Shown here in pieces: positions 1 through 10,630 of a DNA stretch of 64,000 bases. The notes beneath the pieces are model-generated. The model saw nothing but the letters and a program-made list of their open reading frames with translations, had not been told where the DNA came from and did no database searches. The translations under genes were made by a program, and so were the position numbers. The stretch is from the NCBI RefSeq assembly GCF_000149955.1, contig NC_030989.1, positions 2,985,839-3,049,838 of the forward strand, read 5' to 3'. Each line of letters opens with the position of its first letter. The first letter of the stretch is position 1. The DNA is from Fusarium oxysporum f. sp. lycopersici 4287. Its lineage: Eukaryota; Ascomycota; Sordariomycetes; Hypocreales; Nectriaceae.

Positions 1-6
1 AGCACG

Positions 7-702
7 ATGAAGACCCTCGGTTTAATCGGCGGCATGAGCTGGGAGTCGACTACAACTTACTACCAAGAGATCAATCGTCGCGTTCGCGAAATACAAGGCG
101 GCCTTCACTCTGCCCAGTGCATTGTGTTTTCCTTCGACTTTGCCAAGATCGAGGCCCTTCAACACGCGGGCAAATGGGAGGAAGCTGGCGAAATGCTCAA
201 TGATGCAGCGGCCAAACTGAAGCTCGCTGGTGCAGATGCCCTGGTTCTCTGCACCAACACCATGCACTTCGTCTCTCACGGTATCGAACCCGCCTCGAAA
301 TTACCTCTCATCCACATCGTCGACCCAACTGCCGAGGCGATCATCAAAGCAGGCTACAAGTCCGTCGGCCTCCTCGGAACGCGTTTCACCATGGAGAAAG
401 AGTTCTACAAGCAGCGCTTGGTCAAGAAATTCGGACTCAAGGTCATTGTGCCAGATGATAGCGACAGAGATACGGTACACAACGTCATTTACCAGGAGCT
501 CTGCAATGGGATCATTCAAGAGAACTCTCGCGAGGACTATCACTTTGTCATTCGCAGACTCAAGGCTGAAGGCGCGGAGTGTTTGATCATGGGGTGTACC
601 GAGATTGGTCTATTGGTTGATGAGGCGGGAAGTGAGCTGCCGATATTTGACACTGCAAAGATTCACGCTATCGCTGCTGCTGACTGGGCCATGAAAGAAT
701 GA
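7..702 (+). CDS. Aspartate/glutamate racemase family protein
   Basis: Predicted 231-residue cytosolic amino-acid racemase of the PLP-independent Asp/Glu racemase family, which interconverts L and D amino acids with two cysteines. The N-terminus has the family start KTLGLIGGMSWEST. The two catalytic cysteines sit in LCTNTMH (Cys82) and GCTEIGLL (Cys197), each in its usual setting, and the length is normal. It is a single exon starting at an ATG six bases into the window, so its promoter lies outside. It converges on the PLP-fusion gene downstream. A link to the neighbouring amino-acid-modifying genes is inferred from position only; it could equally be a housekeeping racemase or hydantoin racemase-like protein. 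Confidence 0.9.
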   Translation: MKTLGLIGGMSWESTTTYYQEINRRVREIQGGLHSAQCIVFSFDFAKIEALQHAGKWEEAGEMLNDAAAKLKLAGADALVLCTNTMHFVSHGIEPASKLPLIHIVDPTAEAIIKAGYKSVGLLGTRFTMEKEFYKQRLVKKFGLKVIVPDDSDRDTVHNVIYQELCNGIIQENSREDYHFVIRRLKAEGAECLIMGCTEIGLLVDEAGSELPIFDTAKIHAIAAADWAMKE

Positions 703-810
703 TGCCTTTTTGATAGCCGACTACATCAAGCACACGCTATAGAGAAATGATTGAGATCTTAGAATTTTACGGTAAACTGAAGCGTGAAATAGTCCTAGAA
801 TGCGTCTCAT

Positions 811-3696
811 CTACCTAACTGGTAGCGCCTTGAACCCCTTCGCCCGCCCATGGCACTGCATCTTTGCCGGCAATGCTACAAGCAAATCATCTGTCGCGAA
901 AACAGACTGATGAATCGGCTGTGCAATCTCCTCTCCATCGACCAACACCTTGGTAATGAACGATGCCTCCTCCGTAATCAGACACGGCACCTGGGTAATA
1001 TGCTTGAAGCGCCCCAAAGTAACGCATGTTTGAAGCTGGCTCAATATGTGCATCGCATTGTTCCGGAGCATCTGTAGCACAGCGCAGAAGTCGACAAAAT
1101 AAACTGGTCCAAATCCACTGTCTCGGCAGTACTCTCGCAAGTTATCTTCGGCTTCCTGAAGCTTTGAGAGTCCGTAGATGGAGACGAACTTTAGGAATGT
1201 CAGAGTAGTAATCCGGTTATTGCCATCTATGATGACTTGCCGAGAATCATGGCTCGAACAAACGGGATGGCTATTTGCTACGGCAATCGGGGCAATACGG
1301 ATCTTGTCCCCAGACCTGCAATTGAGAATATCGCTGATCATGCCAATCACAATTTCTGGGCAAGAGAACTCGGATCGAGCCATATCCGAAATATCAACGT
1401 ATGAGTATACAAGTTGCTCATCCTCCGAGAAATGGACGCAGCTTGCGTTACTGACGAGAGGTTGAGAAATGAATGAAGACTCGGCCGCCAACTGCGCTGC
1501 GACATCTTCTCGTATGGTCTGACTCGTCTCCTCCAGCTCCTTCGTGAGCCTGGTAAGCAAGTTCAGGAAATTATTTTTGCGGGATTCAAAGTTGTTGCGC
1601 AGACCACAAACAGGATCTCTCAAAAACGCATGGATCTGCAAGAACGATGTAACTCGACCTGTAGACCATCTTCCCTTGGTGGTGAAGTCTTTTAGAGCAC
1701 GGCTCCAGAACTTCAGACTGAGGTTCTCTTCGCGGGTTTCTGTTTCATACGGCACAACTCGACCGACAAATTCACTGCCATCAACTGGACATTTGGCAGG
1801 CGCTCTAGGAGCGTTCATCTCAAAAATGATGGCTCGACTGAGTATCTGAGACTGATTCTTGAGCGTGTTCATTCGGCGAGGCCAATTCTCAATTACGTCT
1901 TCAGTCTCAAGCAGCTGCGATACAGAAGAAGCCATTATCTGTGGAATTCTGCGCCGTGGAATGCAAGATAGCATGTAGGCCATTTTGGAGGTCTCCATGT
2001 TCGCATGTTTCTGGACCTCACTGTTCAAAGTGAGTGCTGCCTCACAATCTCCTGCGGTGGGAAACAAGGAAACAGGATCGAAGGAGAATGTGCCACGTAA
2101 GATCTTCAGTAATCTGGATTCCGCGAGGCTACTGAGCATGGCTGGGGTTGGCTTCTCAATGTCTTGGTAGGGAGTCTCAGGCACGCCGTATCCCGCACTC
2201 AAGGTCTTCGTTCCAAGGCTGGAGCATCCGCACGCCAGAGGGCTCTCCGAGGATGAAGAGTACGCGGAGTCGTCACTTTGTCTCCTTGTGTATGGAGGAG
2301 TTGGAAACTCTATTGAACCAACAGAGGCAAGCGAAAATGACTTTCGTTCATTGCGCAGCACGATGCGTAAACAGTCGGCGAGCTTAAGGTATTGATCCAA
2401 CCTATTATAAGCCTGCACCGACAAACGGACCACTCGCTTAGGGTATGAAGGCCAAGAGTAAACAGGAATGACAATGCCATGTTCCTTCCACAGAATTTGC
2501 TGAATGGGAAGCATACCCTCCTGCTCAGGCCCCGGAGAGTCTGGCAGCGGTATAGTCGCCATAGCAGCAATCATACTATCCGGGCACGGAACATCCACGC
2601 CGATAGCTTTGCAGACAATCCTGCGGGCTAACACTGCGAGGTCATGGTTACGGCTCGTCAAGTCGTTGTACCCGCCTGGCATCACCGTATTGAGATGATC
2701 GATAGCGGAGGGAAGGGAGAGCATTGCGGAAGGGCAATAGGTCCCCATCCATCCGAAATTGTGCTCAAGTACAGAGTGCTTGGACTTGCCAACGACATAC
2801 GGCGACCTGGCAATCACCAATGGTTTGATGTTCCGAGCGCGGTCTCGCCGAACGTGGAGGAAGCCAATTCCTCGTGGTGCGCACATCCATTTGTGACAGT
2901 TGGCGACGTAGTATGCGGCGTTGATATCCTCGAGGTCCAAGTGAATCATACCAGGCGCATGTGCTCCGTCGACCAAGGTGTCAATACCGCGGGACTCAAG
3001 TTCCTTGACGATTTGTTTTGCTGGAAGCACGACACCGGTTCGGCTTGGGATATGGTCGATGACTGCAAAACGTGTGCGAGACGTGACGCCAGCAAGGATG
3101 CGCTGCGTCACGTCTTCGGGGCCTGTGACTAGCAGAGGCACATCGACGACAACGATATGAGCGCCATCTCTCTTCGCAACATGGTCAAGCACCATCCGCA
3201 CAGAGCTATACGCAACGTTTGTAGTCAATAACTCATCATCTGGGTCGAAGCGGAGACTCTGAATGACAACGTTCATGGCGTGAGTTGCACCAGGAAGCAG
3301 AAAGATGTCTCGATAGTCGACGTGTAGGAAGCCAGCCAGGGAGCGTCTGCTGGCTTCCAAGCCGGAGACGTATGATCTTTCGAAGAACTCATGGGGGTTT
3401 TCTTCAATGTGTTGCCGGATGTTTTTCTGCTTCTCAACGACGGATTTTGGACAGGACCCGAAGGCACCATTGTCTAGGTAAATGATGTCCTTCTGGATCT
3501 GCCACTCTCCGAAACTTTGGAGATGGGCCGTCATGGTTCCCGAACGAGACTCTTCACCGTGTTCGGTCATAGAAAAAAGGGATTTTGTCTGATCATTCAT
3601 GATTGATTGCGACAAGCCAGGTTCAAAGATAGATGGTCTGGCTTTGTTTGATATCGGATAAGGTCGCAACAACAATCGTTCGTTTTTATTCCTCAT
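811..3696 (-). CDS. Class V PLP enzyme (isopenicillin-N-epimerase-like) fused to a domain with a ParB-like motif
   Basis: Single-exon gene for 961 residues, about twice the usual length of this family. Residues about 60-450 are a class V aminotransferase/cysteine desulfurase fold of the isopenicillin N epimerase type: cofactor aspartate in VDGAHAPG (Asp243) and Schiff-base lysine in CHKWMCAPRG (Lys269). A Ser-rich linker follows (about 455-520), then about 440 residues I cannot place. That part contains VIIDGNNRITTL (824-828 core), which resembles the DGxxR motif of ParB/sulfiredoxin-fold or DUF262-like proteins. Family knowledge suggests amino-acid epimerisation, desulfuration or beta-elimination; the second domain's role is unknown. 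ATG at 3696 gives the longest frame, but ATGs about 30-55 codons downstream are nearer the usual family start. It is divergent from the aminotransferase at 4.9 kb. Confidence 0.8.
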   Translation of the reverse strand: MRNKNERLLLRPYPISNKARPSIFEPGLSQSIMNDQTKSLFSMTEHGEESRSGTMTAHLQSFGEWQIQKDIIYLDNGAFGSCPKSVVEKQKNIRQHIEENPHEFFERSYVSGLEASRRSLAGFLHVDYRDIFLLPGATHAMNVVIQSLRFDPDDELLTTNVAYSSVRMVLDHVAKRDGAHIVVVDVPLLVTGPEDVTQRILAGVTSRTRFAVIDHIPSRTGVVLPAKQIVKELESRGIDTLVDGAHAPGMIHLDLEDINAAYYVANCHKWMCAPRGIGFLHVRRDRARNIKPLVIARSPYVVGKSKHSVLEHNFGWMGTYCPSAMLSLPSAIDHLNTVMPGGYNDLTSRNHDLAVLARRIVCKAIGVDVPCPDSMIAAMATIPLPDSPGPEQEGMLPIQQILWKEHGIVIPVYSWPSYPKRVVRLSVQAYNRLDQYLKLADCLRIVLRNERKSFSLASVGSIEFPTPPYTRRQSDDSAYSSSSESPLACGCSSLGTKTLSAGYGVPETPYQDIEKPTPAMLSSLAESRLLKILRGTFSFDPVSLFPTAGDCEAALTLNSEVQKHANMETSKMAYMLSCIPRRRIPQIMASSVSQLLETEDVIENWPRRMNTLKNQSQILSRAIIFEMNAPRAPAKCPVDGSEFVGRVVPYETETREENLSLKFWSRALKDFTTKGRWSTGRVTSFLQIHAFLRDPVCGLRNNFESRKNNFLNLLTRLTKELEETSQTIREDVAAQLAAESSFISQPLVSNASCVHFSEDEQLVYSYVDISDMARSEFSCPEIVIGMISDILNCRSGDKIRIAPIAVANSHPVCSSHDSRQVIIDGNNRITTLTFLKFVSIYGLSKLQEAEDNLREYCRDSGFGPVYFVDFCAVLQMLRNNAMHILSQLQTCVTLGRFKHITQVPCLITEEASFITKVLVDGEEIAQPIHQSVFATDDLLVALPAKMQCHGRAKGFKALPVR

Positions 3697-4896
3697 TCAT
3701 GGCCCCCATCAATTCCACCTCCAATGACGCGGTTCTAAGGTACTTCAGGGCAGAAAAAGAAAAGGTTGATTTACTCACCATCGCAAAGTCTTACCGCCTC
3801 CATACGTGCATGGAGCAGAACGTATGTTTCTCATGGTATACTACGCCACTTGCAGTGATGCGATGCAGTTTCTCATGTCGGTCTTCATCAAGACTAAGAC
3901 TTGTATAGTAGTTGATCCGCGTTGAATTGAGCTGAGATTTCGGTGATCATTGACGTTTACTCTTTCCTACTGTCGGTCCCTCATTTCTATCCCTCCCGAC
4001 GTGCAGATGCAGTCACATCCCAAATGGTATGCGAAAGCAAAGAGGAGGTGCTGAGACTGTTCCTTGGAGAAACCTGCATATACGCACCTTGCATGCCAAA
4101 ACTTTCGAGGGCTGATTGGTCCAATGAGGAGGATAAGACACCGACACCCGACTCGGATTACCGATAACCAGTAACTGAGACAATTGCAGCCTAACGGGGA
4201 GGCGGGCCACGCCGATAATATCTGTCTCACTGGGACGACAAGGGTATATGGGCCGTCGGCAGCGGTATTGTTGAGGCCGATGGTCCGAACTGAGACACCT
4301 TTGTCTTAGTCCTTCGGCCAATAGCTGGAAAATAGTCAAGGATTTGGTTATATCGCTCATCTCAACATTCGTATGCGGAAGCGGAACCGGTGCCTGACAA
4401 GGAGATGATCACCATGGCTTTTCGTATAGGGCTGGCTGAGCTGAGACACGGAAACACAATGTTTCAATAAATTTTGTAGACCCGACTGGCGGGCACCAAC
4501 TAGTCTAAAACGACTGGGATATGGCGCGGCTTATTTCGATGCCGTCTTTAGCGTGGACACATATTCCCTGCTCCTCGAAGGCTGGAAGCCCTAGTTGCAA
4601 GTGCACCATTCCAATGTGAAGTCCAGGGATCTTAGAAATTCTTCCCGACGACAATCTTTTCGTCACATTAAGTCAGGGTTCAGGGGTTGTGTAGACAGGA
4701 CAAGGGAGGATCGGCCGATGGCCAAACAATCACTGACGGTCTGACCCCAGAGCTATCAACTTTGTATTGATACGTAAGTTGTAACTGTTGTGTAGAACGG
4801 GTGGCCAGCCAGGTCCGAGTATCATTTTATTCTATTTTCTCATATGTCAGTAAAGAGGTTGATGCCGCCAATATTTGTACTACCAAGATACAGCGA
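3697..4896. promoter_or_regulatory. 1.2-kb divergent intergenic region
   Basis: Separates the start of the PLP-fusion gene (minus) from the aminotransferase (plus), so it should hold both promoters. I see no convincing gene, repeat or named operator. An alternative upstream exon of the aminotransferase cannot be excluded: GTAAGT-like and TAG acceptor-like sequences occur at about 4773-4795. Confidence 0.4.
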
Positions 4897-6369
4897 ATGC
4901 CAACCCATATACATTCCCACATTCTTGATATCGCCAATACAATGCTTTCCCATCGCGCTCAGAAAAGCTTGAACTGGCTGGCTGAAGAGATTCCCTCTGT
5001 CCCAGTATGGCCAGAGGGCGTGCTTGCCATGAACTCAGCAGAGAACTGGCTGTGCCGTCCAGATATTATTCCGCTCATGAAGAAGGCCATAGCGGACAAC
5101 CTTGAAGCCTCGCATCTCTCCTACTCGAAGAACCTCGGTGGGCCGCCGGATCTTCTCGAAAATACAGCCTCTTTCTTCAATAGGTTCTTCAGTCCGCGAA
5201 GTCCTGTCCTGCCCAGCCATATCGTCTGTGGTGCTGGCGCTGGGTCCATCCTCGACTGTCTTGACTTTTCGCTCAGTGAGCTTGATGAAGGCATGCTGAT
5301 TAATGCGCCATGTTGGGAGGGCTTTGGGATAGCAAGTAATCTGCGAAACGATGATCGGTTGATACCGGTCACGATACCAGTTGGGCTTTCGTCCCCAGAG
5401 CAGCTCATCAAGCTTTATCGCAAGGCTATGGAAGCTGCGACATGTCGCATACGCGGTATCATTGTTTGCAACCCCATGAACCCTTCTGGGCACATCTATC
5501 CTACCCATTGGTTGGAAGCGATCCTTCAGTTCTGTGAAGAGCAGGATATTCAATACATCGCGGATGAGATTTACGGCATGTCGGCGTGGGAGCTACAACA
5601 ACCAAAGACCCTAAAAACATTTTCTGAAAAAGGGCCAATTGTTTTTGAGTCCCCAGAGACAAAGTTTACATCCGTCTTATCTCTGGATATGGAGCGACTT
5701 AAAGTAAATCCTGCTCGCATACATGTTGTCTACGCATTGAGCAAAGACCTGGGGAGCAGTGGTCTCCGACTGGTACGAACATCGTCGCAGGCTCATAGTA
5801 TCATGACTAACATTTCATGTCTCTTATAGGGCTTCCTCGTGACACAGAAGAACCCCGAGCTTCGCAATGCAATGGCCATTCTGAACAGGTACCGAGTCTC
5901 CAATGCCACATCTGTGATTGCCTCCAGTCTTTTCTCGGACCTTTTAGTCCTAGAGCACATCCTCGTTCGCAATAGAATGCTTCTCCGCAATGCTGCAGAG
6001 CTCGTTGGGGATTTCTTATCCTTCCACCGCTTTACCTTCTATCGCCCAGTAGCAGGAGTCTTTATATGGACTCGTCTTGGTGGGGAGACAGCAACAGAGG
6101 TTTCGGATGCAGAGCTTATGGAGAGTTTTGCATCTGCGAAAGTTTCTGTTGCTAGCGGTGTGCCATTCCATGCTAGAGATAGAGGATGGTTCCGAATCAC
6201 GTTTGCACTTCCTCGTGAGCAATTGCTCGAGGGACTGCAGCGCATAGAGAGGGCGATGACTTTGGAGCGTACATGGAGGCCTTCGAATGATACGGAAGTC
6301 GCGGGGTTTGTATCTGTCCAGAGGCAGAACCTGATGAAGCCCAAGGGCGCTGGATGTCTGGTCATGTAG
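4897..6369 (+). CDS. Class I/II aminotransferase (ACC-synthase-like) with C-terminal CaaX box
   Basis: PLP enzyme of the fold-type I aminotransferase/1-aminocyclopropane-1-carboxylate synthase group. Two exons, 4897-5772 and 5830-6369, flank a 57-bp GTACG...TATAG intron that joins in phase in the middle of the lysine motif. Visible motifs are CNPMNPSG, ADEIYG and YALSKDLGSSGLR, where the Lys binds PLP and the Arg binds the substrate carboxylate. ATG 4897 is used, but ATG 4942 (MLSHRAQ) matches the usual start of fungal relatives better. The protein carries a C-terminal extension ending CLVM, which fits a CaaX prenylation signal and is unusual for this family. The real reaction (transamination, ACC synthesis or beta/gamma-elimination) cannot be told from sequence alone. 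Confidence 0.85.
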
Positions 6370-6903
6370 CGGTGTATGTTCGGTGTTGATCATTAGTATT
6401 ACTATACTTGTGCTGAGAATCGTTGCAATCGAGGTTTATTCTGTTGAGACAAGATGCTTCATTCGAGTGAGGTCTCTGGATTTGCTTATACGTCTGTTAG
6501 ACTGCTTTGTACTCAGATATGCATATTAACCTGAACAATTACCAACGACATATCATGATATTCTTTTGACAAGCTGACGACCTTCGAATCTCTTTCTAAC
6601 ATATTTTACCAGACTTACTTAATCTTAATACGCAGGTTTTATGAGTTATGTTATCAGAGATGTCCAGAAGGCAGACTATGCGCAAAAAATAAGACGAGTT
6701 GATTCAATTATTTCAATCTACGGTATATAAATCCAGTTTTTGGTCCTAAAATCTACAAGTCCAGGATCTCTCCAGCTTGCTCGCTCATCTGTCTCCAAAG
6801 CTTCCTTCGTTCATCATGACCGACTTTCTTCTCCAGGTTAATCTGAGCCTGGGAATTTAACGACCTGCTTATCTCCCTTTCCAATTCCACTGTTCAGATA
6901 TCA
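6370..6903. other. Intergenic, convergent 3' ends
   Basis: AT-leaning stretch between two convergent genes, expected to contain both 3' ends. No gene or repeat seen. Confidence 0.5.
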
Positions 6904-8065
6904 TCAGCTGCCAAATGACTCGAGGGAAACCGCATTGGGGACAGTTGACTCACTCTGAATATCCACAACTGCTATTTTCCCGGTATAAAGTGAATGTAAG
7001 ACATTCGTGCTTTTGTCAGTACTCGCATCGCCAACAGCATAGATGCCAGGCACATTTGTACGCATGCTTATGCGATCCACTTCCATCACGCCATTAGCCA
7101 TACTGACCCCGAGCATTTCTCCAAGCGGAGACCGTTGCTCGCTACCGAAAACCGTAAAGAGTACCTGACGCTCCACGCGCCCAAAGTCGTCAAGTTCGAC
7201 TCTGAAGAGATCATGTTCAGGTACCATTGGTAAGCTCGGATCCCTCTCATGTGCTCCGCCATCTTGTAGTCTAATGATACGAGTTATAGTACGATTATCG
7301 ACTTTGATGTTCCTTCTTCGAAGATATTCAGATGAGTTTTCAGCAAATTGCTTGTCAGCTTTTGAACGGTATTCAGGCGTATCGGTGCCGTTGGCGAAAA
7401 TCACAATGTCAGAGTTCAGAGTGATAGCCTCGGCAGCTGCCTCGATAACCATGTCAAGAGGACCAAGAATACCCATTGACTGATCAGCATGTTCGATTCC
7501 ATCGCAGTAAGGGCACCAGTAGACACCCTTCCCGAAGTTCTCTTGAAGCCCAGGTGTTTCCGGAACAAGGTCTCGCAGACCAGTCGCCAAGATGACTTTC
7601 CTGGCGGTATAAGTAGAAGCTGTGCCATCTAACTCTATACTTGATACATTAAAGAATGTGTAGTTCGCTTCGGGCTGAATGCTGGTCACAGTTCCATTCA
7701 TTGCACTGACAGTCGAGTAGTGGGCAATCTGCTGCATGGCAGACCACCGATAATACGCCGGCGTTACACCTGCACTCAGTCAGAAGATACCTCAGAAGTA
7801 CTGTCAGAAGAGACCAAAAACCATCAAAACCAGCAACGTCGTGCATGAGTCGCGTTGGCGCATTGCGATATTGGGCAGAGTCGATCATTAAGGCCTTGCG
7901 GCGAATGCGTCCAAGGGAGCTGAGAGCACCGAGCCCTGAAGGCCCGCCACCTACGACAATAACGTCATAATCTGTTGTGAGGGATGATAGTTCGGGAGTA
8001 GGAGAACAGGTAGCTGAGCGCAGGAAGAAAGCAGAGGTGAGCAGGATGATAGGCTTGAGCCACAT
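6904..8065 (-). CDS. Secreted thioredoxin-reductase-like FAD oxidoreductase
   Basis: About 369 residues from two exons (8065-7822 and 7769-6904). The 52-bp intron GTTTTT...TGCAG is supported by seamless joining of DVAGFDG to VTPAYYRW. Family: low-molecular-weight thioredoxin reductase-like flavoproteins, which in fungi include dithiol oxidases of epidithiopiperazine pathways (GliT-like). Visible are the N-terminal FAD loop VVGGGPSGLGALSS, the redox pair WCPYCDG, and the C-terminal FAD motif GIYAVGDAST. A hydrophobic N-terminus (MWLKPIILLTSAFFLRSATC) looks like a signal peptide, so it may act in the secretory pathway. Its place beside PLP enzymes and an exporter suggests oxidation of a thiol-containing small molecule, which is inference. 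Confidence 0.88.
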
Positions 8066-8952
8066 CTTGACGGTTTGTTTCGAAAGCTATGAATGTTTTC
8101 TCCAAAAGTTCGAGCCCTTTCCAGATAGTTTTTTGAATGATGAATGTAAGAATGTACCTGCCAGGCGCTTCTCGTATTCCTTGACAGGATCAACAATGCC
8201 AATTGAGGCTTGGCCTCATTTGCCTGCCCTTCGCTTGCTGGGATGCGGCATACCAAAGACCGGCTACTCCATATTACGCGCGGACTCCAATGTCTCAGTT
8301 GAAGGCACACGGCTGAAGATGTGATATTGTACTGAGTGCAGATCTTCAGATAAGGATGGTGAGACATGTCATAGCTGAGACCTGGGCCAGTGACGCAGAC
8401 CAAGCGGCCGACTTCCGGGCGCTTGATCGGCTAGGCTCGGGAACCATTCTTGTTGGTTGAGGCTAAGACAGACGGGATGATCAGTATTGCTACGTATCTG
8501 TAACTGAATGCCGGAATGCGTTGATCGCAAGGAGGAGACAAGTAGGTATGCATGCTACCTAAACTTGTAATTCTTAGTAACGTCGATCATGAAACTACAG
8601 TCGGGCAATATGCCCACCAACACAAGGGTGAAATGGGGCTGTCAATTTTTCTCTTTGAAATTCAAGATTTTCCCCCTTCCTTCTCTTCTCTCGCGATTTT
8701 GCTAAAAACTTCCATCCGTATTCGTTTTTGGTTGGTGGTACCAGGGACAATCCTCGCTGATGCGTCAGTGCGTTTTGGTACCTGTTGGGCCTGTTTCTGT
8801 ATGAACCTACCATAGACCGCGTTGAATCCTTCATTTTGTCTTTCTTTTTCTTTACCAAAAAATAACTCTTGAAAAATATCTTTCCCATAATTTTATTGTC
8901 TATTTTTATGCCATCTTCTCATAATTAGCCCTCTTCTTATCAACTAGACATC
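8066..8952. promoter_or_regulatory. Divergent intergenic region
   Basis: About 0.9 kb between the starts of the flavoprotein (minus) and exporter (plus), probably carrying both promoters. A pyrimidine-rich leader (about 8820-8950) precedes the exporter ATG. No gene seen. Confidence 0.45.
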
Positions 8953-10630
8953 ATGTCTGAACGGACACCACTTCTCGGGTCGGATCATGAGAACCAAAGC
9001 TATGGATGTTCTTCTCGTGATACAACCGAGACTTCTGGGCAGGATGGAGAAGTGGCAATCATTTGCAAAGAGCTCTCCTTCGCAAGACTCGCTATGATCA
9101 TGAGCACAGCCTGGCTTGGCGTTTTTCTCGGGGCAGCCGATACGACCGTTATCGCTACCCTGTCTGCTCAGATCTCCAGCGAATTCAACTCTCTGAGTCT
9201 CCTGTCCTGGCTTGCTACGGCATATCTGATAGCCAATGCTGCTAGTCAGCCAATCTCAGGCCGTCTCACTGACATTTTTGGTCGTGGACCTGGCTTGGCA
9301 TTTAGTAATATTGCCTTTGCAGTGGGAAACCTCATATGTGGCCTTGCTACTAGCCAGAAGGTGATGATACTCGGAAGAGTCATTTCTGGGATCGGCGGTG
9401 GAGGTCTTATGAGTATACCAACCTTCCTAGGTTCAGATCTCGTCCCTCTTCGGAAGCGTGGATTGGTAGGAGGTATTGCAAATATCTGGTATGCTTCCGG
9501 CGCTATGATCGGTGCTTTATCTGGTGGCTTCTTGAATGACTATACCAGCTGGGGATGGAGAATGGCTTTTCTCATTCAAGTCCTTCCTTCTCTCTTCTCA
9601 GCTATCATCGTGTACAGCTTGATCAAAGTTCCACCGAAACAGTCTGACAAGTCATATATCAAGCGTATTGATTTTGGCGGCGTCTTTTTGGTTTCTACTT
9701 TCCTGGCATCCCTCGTCTTGGGTCTGAGCTCTGGAGGAAACATAGTCTCGTGGCTGCATCCCTTGCCTATAGCAGCCATTTCAGTCTCGATATTATTATT
9801 CTCAACCTTCGTCATCTGGGAGCTGAGAGCTTCTCAGCCGATCATCCCTGTCCGGCTTCTTCTCAACCCTACAGTACTTGCTTCTTGCTTAGCTAGCGTC
9901 TTTTGCTCAGCTATTGCTCTGACCAGCATCTTTTATGTCCCTCTCTATCTTCAAGCCCGTGGGGATTCCGCCACTAACGCGGGTTTGAAGATATTACCGG
10001 CATCAGTTGGCACATGTCTCGGAGGACTCGTGCCCGGCTACCTCATGAAGAAGACGGGCAAGTATGTAGGACTGGTGGCAAGCAGTATTCTTGCTCTGAT
10101 CATAGGTACTGGTATATTCGCACTTCAAGATGACACCACTCCAACTTGGATGACTTGCCTGGCCTTTTTTATCGTTGGTCTCGGTTACAATGCCGTCTTC
10201 AGCATCACGCAGGTCGCTTGCGTAGCGGCAGTAGGTCACGCACAACAGGCCGTTGTCACATCCACGACATGTAAGACTTTCAGCAGCCCTTGAGAAGAAT
10301 CTTACTAACAAATTTATAGACCTTGCACGAAGCTTAGGTGGTACAATTGGAATAACACTTGCCTCCGTCTTATACCAATCAAGCCTAGACATGAGCTTGT
10401 GGGCACGGTTCGGCCATCAGCCTAATGCGACGGATGAGATTCGGCGTATAAAGGATGACCTGACCGAGATTCATCGTCTGCCGGAGGGCTGGTACAGCGG
10501 AGTAATGGAGTCACTCATGCAGGCTTTTGGACATGTTTGGTTGATGATGCTGGCTTGGGCAGTGTTGGCATTGATCTCTATCTCGCCGATCAAGCAGCAC
10601 AAGCTTTTCAGTACGTTGGATAGAAAATGA
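8953..10630 (+). CDS. MFS drug:H+ antiporter, DHA2 type (14 TM)
   Basis: Integral membrane transporter of about 542 residues from exons 8953-10270 and 10320-10630, with a 49-bp GTAAG...TTATAG intron joining in phase. Evidence is a polar N-terminus (SERTPLLGS) followed by many hydrophobic helices, the motif-A-like loop GRLTDIFGRG, and DTTVIATLSAQI in TM1, typical of DHA2 exporters and Vba-type vacuolar amino-acid transporters. Its divergent arrangement with a thiol-oxidoreductase-like gene suggests efflux or vacuolar storage of the local metabolite. Plasma or vacuolar membrane location cannot be decided. Confidence 0.9.
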
